From NCBI GenBank assembly GCA_023427705.1, contig JAEZAL010000322.1:1-8206 (forward strand): a DNA stretch of 8,206 bases, written 5' to 3'. Within the stretch, counting starts at the first letter, position 1, and every line of letters starts with the position of its first letter. Position numbers and translations under genes: made by a program. Below the pieces are notes generated by a model that did no database searches, was not told where the DNA came from, and was given only the letters and a program-made list of their open reading frames with translations. Below are positions 1 to 4,591 of this stretch, piece by piece. Origin of the DNA: Bacillota bacterium (GTDB lineage Bacteria > Bacillota > Clostridia > Clostridiales > Clostridiaceae).

Positions 1-858
1 GGATTAACATCTGATAATATTCAAGGTGGAGAAACAGATAAGGCTCCTTCTAAAGTAACAGTTGGAGGAGTAGAATTAACATTTGATTCTGGTTCAGAAC
101 TAAATGGATATAAATTCTTAGTTGGTAATATAACAGCAGGAACTAGAACATCAGCTATTATAGATGAAAAAGCAAAAACAATAACTATAAATGGAGATTT
201 TGTTACTACAGATGCAATAACAGCAAAAAATATTCAAGATTCACTAACAAGAGCTTTACAAGAAAAAGGAATTAATCAAGGAATAACTGCTACAGGAAAG
301 CCAATGGAAATAGGCGGAGTTGTTTCAGAAGAAACTTTTGGAGGTACTTCTGTTGAGAGTATCAATGAAGATGGAAGTATCAACTTTGTAGATGCTACAC
401 AAAATTTAAAATCTTATGATGGAGAACTTAAAACTTTAAAAATTCCTGATAAAGTTAGAATACCTGGAACAGATACAGAGCTTAGAGTAAAGACTTATAC
501 AATAGATAAAAATGGAATTATTAATGGAGTTTTAGAAGATGGTAGAGTAGCTGCTCTTGGACAACTTGCCATGGCAAGTTTTAAAAACCCAGAAGGATTA
601 ACTAAGCTTGGTGGTAATTTATATAGTTCTTCAGTTAACTCAGGGGAAGCAGTTATTAAGAGTGGTGTTGGAACATTAAATGATGATAATTCTAAGGGAT
701 ATGGAGATAACTTACAAGGTATGCTTGAAATGTCCAATGTAGATTTAGCAGAACAATTTACTGATATGATAGTTTCAAGTAGAGCATTCCAAGCAGCAGG
801 AAAGATGATCACTACTGGAGATGAAATACTACAAGATATTATAAATTTAAAGAGATAA
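1..858 (+). CDS. flgE: Flagellar hook protein FlgE, 3' part (5' end outside window)
   Basis: The frame is open from base 1 to the TAA at 856-858, giving 285 residues without an N-terminus; the ATG at 304 is internal, because the same frame continues upstream with sensible sequence. FlgE polymerises outside the cell into the hook that joins rod and filament, after export by the type III apparatus encoded downstream. The last 41 residues (about 245-285) carry the conserved C-terminal rod/hook helix, with SNVDLAEQFTDMI, SSRAFQAAGKMI and ending DEILQDIINLKR. Before it, GQLAMASFKNPEGL is the conserved beta domain of hook proteins. The first ~100 residues (GGVELTFDSGSELNGYKFLV and a following ITINGDF strand) look like the variable outer-domain insert found in clostridial hooks. 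No cysteine is present in the visible part. FlgE rather than FlgG or FlgF is favoured by the large insert domain and by flbD downstream. Confidence 0.93.
   Translation, partial: GLTSDNIQGGETDKAPSKVTVGGVELTFDSGSELNGYKFLVGNITAGTRTSAIIDEKAKTITINGDFVTTDAITAKNIQDSLTRALQEKGINQGITATGKPMEIGGVVSEETFGGTSVESINEDGSINFVDATQNLKSYDGELKTLKIPDKVRIPGTDTELRVKTYTIDKNGIINGVLEDGRVAALGQLAMASFKNPEGLTKLGGNLYSSSVNSGEAVIKSGVGTLNDDNSKGYGDNLQGMLEMSNVDLAEQFTDMIVSSRAFQAAGKMITTGDEILQDIINLKR
563..580. repeat. 18-bp perfect palindrome inside flgE
   Basis: AACTTGCCATGGCAAGTT reads identically on both strands, with no spacer and no mismatch. It lies in frame in flgE and encodes the end of the conserved GQLAMASF segment, using a GCC alanine codon that is unusual in this AT-rich DNA. 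It may be a chance product of the conserved peptide, or a protein-binding or structural site; the sequence alone cannot tell. Confidence 0.9.
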
Positions 859-867
859 GGCTTTAGG

Positions 868-901
868 TAAAGGCTAATAGTAAATTTACTTTTAGCCTTT
901 A
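868..901 (+). promoter_or_regulatory. Hairpin between flgE and flbD, no T-tract
   Basis: The arms TAAAGGCTAA (868-877) and TTAGCCTTTA (892-901) are perfectly complementary over 10 bp. After a single T-T mismatch (878/891) the stem continues through the self-complementary core AGTAAATTTACT (879-890). The downstream bases GCTAGAAATAT have no run of T, so this is not a canonical intrinsic terminator. AAGGCT also occurs at 857-862, overlapping the flgE stop codon, and could pair with the same 3' arm (AGCCTT, 894-899). Plausible roles, all inferred, are partial attenuation, RNA processing, or protection of the flgE 3' end. It is the only sizeable intergenic structure in the window. Confidence 0.6.
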
Positions 902-933
902 GCTAGAAATATATGATAAAGAGGGTAGATATA

Positions 934-1125
934 ATGATAAGTTTAACAGCTATGAATAATAGAGGTTTTATATTAAATGCAGATCATATAGAAAAAATTG
1001 AAGAAGTTCCTGAAACTCTAATTACATTAACTAATGGTAAAAAATATATAGTACTTCAAACTGTAGAAGAGGTAGTAGAAAAAGTAATTAAATATAAAAA
1101 TAAAATAGTTACTTTTAAATTGTAA
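934..1125 (+). CDS. flbD: FlbD/SwrD-family flagellar protein
   Basis: This small protein (63 residues) belongs to the FlbD family. It shows the hallmark order MISLTAMNNRGFILNADHIE, then EEVPETLITLTNGKKYIV, then a helix TVEEVVEKVIKYK. The start at 934 is chosen because family members begin MI-[KS]-LT and because AGAGGG (920-925) sits 8 bases upstream. The in-frame ATG at 913 would add seven residues (MIKRVDI) absent from the family and has no ribosome binding site. The Bacillus subtilis relative SwrD is reported to raise motor power for swarming; the biochemical role is otherwise unclear. Placement immediately before motA-motB, with a 16-base gap, fits a stator-related role. It has no membrane segment or signal peptide and is probably cytoplasmic. 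Confidence 0.9.
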   Translation: MISLTAMNNRGFILNADHIEKIEEVPETLITLTNGKKYIVLQTVEEVVEKVIKYKNKIVTFKL

Positions 1126-1141
1126 TAGGAGGCAATAAAAT

Positions 1142-1948
1142 ATGAAAAAGTCAGACGTATTAACCTCAGTTGGTTTAGTATTAGGAATAGTTTTAATGCT
1201 TTATGGAATGCTTATGGGAAGCAGTCTTAGGATATTTTGGGATTTTTCTTCTGTATTAATAACTGGAGGGGGATCAATATCAGCACTTCTAATTACATAT
1301 TCTTTAGAAGAAGTAATGAATATGGGGAAATTATTTATTGAAGCCTTTAAAGAAAAAAGTTCATCTGGAAGAGATATAATAGAAAGATTTAGTATCCTTT
1401 CAAAGAAAGCAAGAAGAGAAGGTTTATTATCATTAGAAGATGATATTTCAGAGATGGAAGACCCATTTTTAAAAAAGGGATTGCAAATGGTTGTTGACGG
1501 TATTGAGCCAGAAACAATAAAAGAAATATTAGAACTTGAAATTGGAGAAATGGAAAGTAGACATGAAAGAGGAGCAGGCATATTTTTATCTTGGGGAGCT
1601 TATGCACCAGCATTTGGTATGCTAGGTACTTTAATTGGATTAATACAAATGCTTGCAAATTTAACTGATGTAGCTAACATAGCATCTGGTATGGGTAAGG
1701 CATTAATAACTACATTCTATGGATCTATAATTGCCAATATGTTCTGTAATCCTATAGCAACTAATTTAAAACAAAAAAGTGAAAAAGAAGTAGGAGAAAG
1801 AGAAATGATGCTAGAAGGAATTCTTGCAATACAATCTGGAGTTAATCCAAGAATTGTAGAAGAAAAACTTATAACATATTTACCTCCTAAAGAAAAACTA
1901 CAATATTTGAATAACAGCATTGAAAATGGAGAAGGAGTTGTTATTTAA
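1142..1948 (+). CDS. motA: Flagellar stator protein MotA (PomA-like TM3/TM4)
   Basis: The 268-residue length is normal for MotA/PomA. The protein has four membrane segments (about 7-26, 33-53, 145-170, 183-205) and a large cytoplasmic loop between the second and third. The loop carries the torque-generating charged motif, with R91/R92 and E99 in ARREGLLSLED. The two conserved prolines of the channel are P156 (YAPAFGMLGT) and P204 (FCNPIATNLK). T163 in GTLIGL and T190/T191 in ITTFYGS match the threonines that line the sodium path in Vibrio PomA, while proton-type Bacillus MotA has alanine at the first position; sodium coupling is therefore an inference. AGGAGG (1127-1132) lies 9 bases before the ATG. 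The stop codon overlaps the motB start by one base (TAATG), indicating translational coupling of the two stator subunits. Confidence 0.96.
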   Translation: MKKSDVLTSVGLVLGIVLMLYGMLMGSSLRIFWDFSSVLITGGGSISALLITYSLEEVMNMGKLFIEAFKEKSSSGRDIIERFSILSKKARREGLLSLEDDISEMEDPFLKKGLQMVVDGIEPETIKEILELEIGEMESRHERGAGIFLSWGAYAPAFGMLGTLIGLIQMLANLTDVANIASGMGKALITTFYGSIIANMFCNPIATNLKQKSEKEVGEREMMLEGILAIQSGVNPRIVEEKLITYLPPKEKLQYLNNSIENGEGVVI

Positions 1949-2688
1949 TGGCGAGAAATAAAAAAGGCAAAAATGGAGGACTAAAAGGAGACGAATGGTT
2001 ACCAACTTATGCAGATACTGTTACTCTGCTACTTACATTTTTTGTGCTACTATATTCGTTATCTTCAGTAGATTCTGAAAAAACAAAAAGTATATCTAAT
2101 GCATTTACTTCAATGATGAGTGGAGAAAGAGGAGACTCGATACTAGAATACAATTTGTACAATGGAGAGGTTCCTTTAATAGGTGGAGAAACAGAGCAAG
2201 CTATTGAAGGTGGGGAAGAATTAAGCGAACAAAAACAATTATATAATAATCTTAAAAAATTTGTTATTGAACATAATTTACAAAGTGTAGTAGAAATTAT
2301 TGATGATGAAAGAGGAGTTGCAATTCAATTAAGAGATAATATATTATTTGAGACTTCAAGCTCTGATTTAAGAGAAGAAAGCAAAGATATATTAAATAAA
2401 TTGTCTACGATTTTAGCATCTATGGAAAATCCAATATTAATTGAAGGTCATACAGATAATAGAGATATAAATACAGTTAAATTTCCATCAAATTGGGAGT
2501 TGTCTGCTGATAGAGCTGTAAATGTAGTAAGGTATTTTGTAGAAGTTAAGGGACAAGATCCTAAGAGATTTTCAGCTATAGGCTATGGAGAATTCCAACC
2601 AGTAGCACCGAATGATAGTTATGAAGGTATGGCTAAGAATAGAAGAGTAGATATATTAATAGTAACAGCTGATAAGGAGGAAAACTAA
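1948..2688 (+). CDS. motB: Flagellar stator protein MotB
   Basis: The 246-residue protein anchors the stator to peptidoglycan and carries the ion-binding aspartate. A basic N-terminus is followed by WLPTYADTVTLLLTFFVLLY, whose D23 is the essential ion-carrying aspartate at the start of the single membrane helix (about 20-40). A linker/plug region follows (about 44-95). The OmpA-like peptidoglycan-binding domain shows IEGHTDN (165-171), NWELSADRA (182-190), FSAIGYGEFQPVAPN (208-222) and AKNRRVDI (229-236). The membrane helix mixes features: FFVLLYSLSSVD recalls sodium-type PomB/MotS, while YAD-xx-TLLL also resembles proton-type Bacillus MotB. GAAGGAG (1931-1937), inside the end of motA, serves as its ribosome binding site. 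Confidence 0.96.
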   Translation: MARNKKGKNGGLKGDEWLPTYADTVTLLLTFFVLLYSLSSVDSEKTKSISNAFTSMMSGERGDSILEYNLYNGEVPLIGGETEQAIEGGEELSEQKQLYNNLKKFVIEHNLQSVVEIIDDERGVAIQLRDNILFETSSSDLREESKDILNKLSTILASMENPILIEGHTDNRDINTVKFPSNWELSADRAVNVVRYFVEVKGQDPKRFSAIGYGEFQPVAPNDSYEGMAKNRRVDILIVTADKEEN

Positions 2689-3129
2689 ATGGCTGGAGAA
2701 AAGAAAAATAGAAAAAAAACATTTTTAATTATAGTACTTCTTTTAATTTTTGTTGGAGGAGGGACATTTACAGGAGCTTATATGTATATGAGCAAAAATA
2801 ATGATTCACAACCAATATTTATAAAAGAAGGATTTGTTGAAATAGGAGAAATATTTGTTAATTTAAGTGATGAAGGTTCAAGAAGATATGTGAAACTTAA
2901 CATGACAGTAAGCTATGATACATCAAATGAAGACTTATCTAAGGAAATAACAGATAAAAAAATAATAATTAGAGATGTTTCTAACTTTTATATAAAATCT
3001 TGTAAAGCTAAAGATTTTGATCCTGCAAATGAAGTGATTTTAAAAGGAAATTTAATTGCTAGAATAAATGAAAAACTTACTAGTGGATTATTAAAAGATA
3101 TATATATAAGTGAAATCATAGTACAGTAA
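2689..3129 (+). CDS. fliL: Flagellar basal body-associated protein FliL
   Basis: The 146-residue single-span protein has a lysine-rich N-terminus, a membrane helix at about 12-34, and an extracytoplasmic domain. The family pattern is visible in the strand VEIGEIFVNLS (50-60), in RYVKLNMTVSY (66-76), and in the closing LTSGLLKDIYISEIIVQ (130-146), which matches the usual FliL ending up to the terminal Gln. FliL proteins ring the stator and support its engagement and stability. The ATG follows the motB stop with no gap, and AAGGAGG (2674-2680) lies 8 bases upstream within motB. Codons 8-11 contain an A8 run. In Bacillus fliM and fliY follow fliL; here fliO follows directly, as in Clostridioides difficile. 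Confidence 0.93.
   Translation: MAGEKKNRKKTFLIIVLLLIFVGGGTFTGAYMYMSKNNDSQPIFIKEGFVEIGEIFVNLSDEGSRRYVKLNMTVSYDTSNEDLSKEITDKKIIIRDVSNFYIKSCKAKDFDPANEVILKGNLIARINEKLTSGLLKDIYISEIIVQ
2712..2719 (+). repeat. A8 homopolymer in the 5' end of fliL
   Basis: Eight consecutive A bases lie at codons 8-11 of fliL (AGA AAA AAA ACA), just before the membrane helix. Slippage here would shift the frame early and abolish FliL. Runs of this length are common in AT-rich genomes, so the feature is a site to watch and not a demonstrated switch. Confidence 0.5.
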
Positions 3130-3146
3130 GGAAGATGAGATAAAAT

Positions 3147-3515
3147 ATGGATTTTGCATTATTATTTTTAAAGTTAATATTTGCTTTAGCTGTTGTATTA
3201 GGCCTTATGTATCTAACATTTAAATTAAGTGGAGAAAAGCTCAACAGAGTTAATAATGGTAAATATATAAAAATATTAGAAAGAAGCCAAATAGCAAGAG
3301 AATCATATATAGCAGTAGTTAAGGTTGGAGAAAAGGGGTATGTATTAAGTATATCCAATAATAAAGTTGAAAAATTGGATGAATTAACCCATGAAGATGT
3401 ATTGCTTATTGAAGAAAATAAATTAAAAGAGAAAGAAAGAGTAAATGAGCAATATAATGTAGCAATATCAGGATTCAAATCTAAGATTAATAATTTTAGA
3501 AAGAAAAATAACTAA
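3147..3515 (+). CDS. fliO: Flagellar biosynthetic protein FliO (FliZ in some nomenclature)
   Basis: The 122-residue protein has one N-terminal membrane helix (about 3-25) followed by a small cytoplasmic beta domain. The FliO pattern is clear: GKYIKILERSQIARESYIAV (38-57), then VGEKGYVLSISNNKVEKLDEL (60-80), and a charged, variable C-terminal tail. FliO is a flagellum-specific assembly factor that stabilises FliP and helps form the FliP-FliR core, and it has no counterpart in virulence type III systems. Its position directly before fliP is typical. The ribosome binding site is weak: AAGGAAGATGAG (3128-3139) begins inside the fliL stop codon and there is no clean AGGAGG. An ATG at 3135 terminates after two codons and is ignored. 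Confidence 0.9.
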   Translation: MDFALLFLKLIFALAVVLGLMYLTFKLSGEKLNRVNNGKYIKILERSQIARESYIAVVKVGEKGYVLSISNNKVEKLDELTHEDVLLIEENKLKEKERVNEQYNVAISGFKSKINNFRKKNN

Positions 3516-3528
3516 AAGGAAGAGTTTT

Positions 3529-4299
3529 ATGAAGAAAAAAAAGTATTTATTCATGATATTTGTAGTAATGACTTTAATATTTACCTTTAGTAAAAATGTT
3601 AGTGCAGAGCCTATAAATATACCAGACATTAATATTTCTGTAGGAGGAGAAAATACATCAGCTCAAAATTATGTTGATAATATCAAGTTATTAATAGTAT
3701 TAACTATATTAACCTTATTGCCATCAATAATAATAATGATGACTTCTTTTACAAGAATAATAGTAGTATTTTCTTTTTTAAAAAATGCATTAGGAGCACA
3801 ACAATCAATTCCTAATCAAATCCTTATTGGACTAGCTTTATTTTTAACTATTTTTATAATGCAGCCAGTGTATACAGAAATAAATGATAAGGCTTTTAAG
3901 CCATTTATGGATAATGAAATAACCCAAGAAGAAGCAATGGAGGCAGGTAGTAAACCATTAAAAGACTTTATGTTAAGACAAACTAGACAAAAGGATTTAG
4001 AATTGTTTGCTGAAGCATCAAAAATAAATATGGACGAAATAACTAAAGAAAATATTCCATTGACTGTAGTTATTCCAGCATTTGCAATTAGTGAGTTAAA
4101 AACTGCTTTCCAAATAGGATTTTTACTTTTCTTACCATTTTTAATAATAGATATGGTAGTAGCAAGTGTGCTTATGTCAATGGGGATGTTTATGGTACCG
4201 CCTGTTATGGTAGCATTACCATTTAAACTTCTTCTTTTTGTTATGGTAGATGGATGGTACTTAATGGTTAAATCCTTAATAATGAGTTTTGGAGGGTAG
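3529..4299 (+). CDS. fliP: Flagellar export gate protein FliP
   Basis: FliP forms, with FliQ and FliR, the membrane pore through which flagellar subunits are exported. The 256 residues start with a signal peptide (KKKK, then a hydrophobic core, VSA at 24-26 with likely cleavage before E27), as known for FliP. The family signatures follow: SFTRIIVVFSFLKNALGAQQ (73-92), PNQILIGLALFLTIFIM (95-111), RQTRQKDLELF (150-160), IPAFAISELKTAFQIGFLLF (182-201) and the C-terminal VPPVMVALPFKLLLFVMVDGW. The gating loop reads GMFMVPP (219-225), where other FliP proteins usually have GMMMVPP or GMMMLPP. The ribosome binding site AAGGA (3516-3520) lies 8 bases upstream. Codons 2-5 hold an A8 tract. Confidence 0.97.
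   Translation: MKKKKYLFMIFVVMTLIFTFSKNVSAEPINIPDINISVGGENTSAQNYVDNIKLLIVLTILTLLPSIIIMMTSFTRIIVVFSFLKNALGAQQSIPNQILIGLALFLTIFIMQPVYTEINDKAFKPFMDNEITQEEAMEAGSKPLKDFMLRQTRQKDLELFAEASKINMDEITKENIPLTVVIPAFAISELKTAFQIGFLLFLPFLIIDMVVASVLMSMGMFMVPPVMVALPFKLLLFVMVDGWYLMVKSLIMSFGG
3535..3542 (+). repeat. A8 homopolymer at the 5' end of fliP
   Basis: Codons 2-5 of fliP (AAG AAA AAA AAG) contain eight A bases in a row. A one-base slip would truncate the protein almost immediately and stop flagellar export. A homopolymer tract in fliP of Helicobacter pylori is known to phase-vary, but that one is poly-C; here the role is only a possibility, since lysine-rich signal peptides in AT-rich genomes often give A runs. 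Confidence 0.5.
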
Positions 4300-4303
4300 G
4301 TGA
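4298..4303 (+). promoter_or_regulatory. Ribosome binding site deciding the fliQ start
   Basis: AGGTGA, overlapping the fliP TAG stop (4297-4299), matches the 3' half of the consensus AGGAGGTGA. Its AGG lies 8 bases before ATG 4309. The in-frame GTG at 4300 sits inside this site and lacks a properly spaced one of its own, so translation most likely begins at 4309. Confidence 0.65.
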
Positions 4304-4308
4304 AGGAA

Positions 4309-4578
4309 ATGAGTGAAAATTTAGTAATAGGTATAGTAAAAGATGCATTATTTACATCATTAAAGGTAGCAGGACCAATATTATTAGTATCAATATTAAT
4401 TGGATTAATAATTAGTATATTTCAAGCAACCACTCAAATTCAAGAGCAAACACTAACATTTGTTCCTAAGCTTATTGGAATTGGAGCAGTAGGACTATTA
4501 TTAGGGAGTTTTATGCTTCATACATTAGTGAGTTTCACACAAAGAATATTTGAATTAATAATTAGAATATCTACTTAG
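4309..4578 (+). CDS. fliQ: Flagellar export gate protein FliQ
   Basis: From ATG 4309 the protein has 89 residues, the typical length for FliQ, and begins MSENLVIGIVKDALF as family members do. Two membrane helices (about 16-38 and 54-76) flank the invariant cytoplasmic turn FQATTQIQEQTLTFVPKL (38-55). FliQ packs around the FliP-FliR core of the export gate. Starting at the GTG at 4300 would add only MKE and gives a worse ribosome-binding geometry. Nine bases separate it from the fliP stop and 13 from the fliR-flhB start. Confidence 0.95.
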   Translation: MSENLVIGIVKDALFTSLKVAGPILLVSILIGLIISIFQATTQIQEQTLTFVPKLIGIGAVGLLLGSFMLHTLVSFTQRIFELIIRIST

Positions 4579-4591
4579 GAGGTAGGTAAGT

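Noticed and set aside
495..812. Reverse-strand open frame of 105 codons opposite flgE
   Set aside because: It is a shadow of flgE with no ribosome binding site and no recognisable domain, opposite clearly conserved coding sequence.
868..901. Intrinsic terminator after flgE
   Set aside because: The hairpin is good but no T-tract follows on either strand, and the downstream genes have no visible promoter of their own.
913..933. Upstream in-frame ATG giving a 70-residue FlbD
   Set aside because: No ribosome binding site precedes 913, the extra MIKRVDI is not family-like, and AGAGGG is correctly spaced for 934.
930..935. TATAAT resembling a -10 promoter element just at the flbD start
   Set aside because: It overlaps the flbD ATG, has no convincing -35 element about 17 bases upstream, and such hexamers are common in AT-rich DNA.
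2987..3000. TTTTATATAAAA palindrome in fliL
   Set aside because: It is only 12 bp and made entirely of A/T, expected by chance in this composition.
3116..3478. Reverse-strand open frame of 120 codons opposite fliO
   Set aside because: Low-complexity Ser/Phe/Asn composition, lying opposite a well-supported fliO; no sign of real coding.
4300..4308. GTG start for fliQ, three codons earlier
   Set aside because: The GTG lies inside the AGGTGA ribosome binding site, and ATG 4309 gives the standard 89-residue FliQ beginning MSEN.
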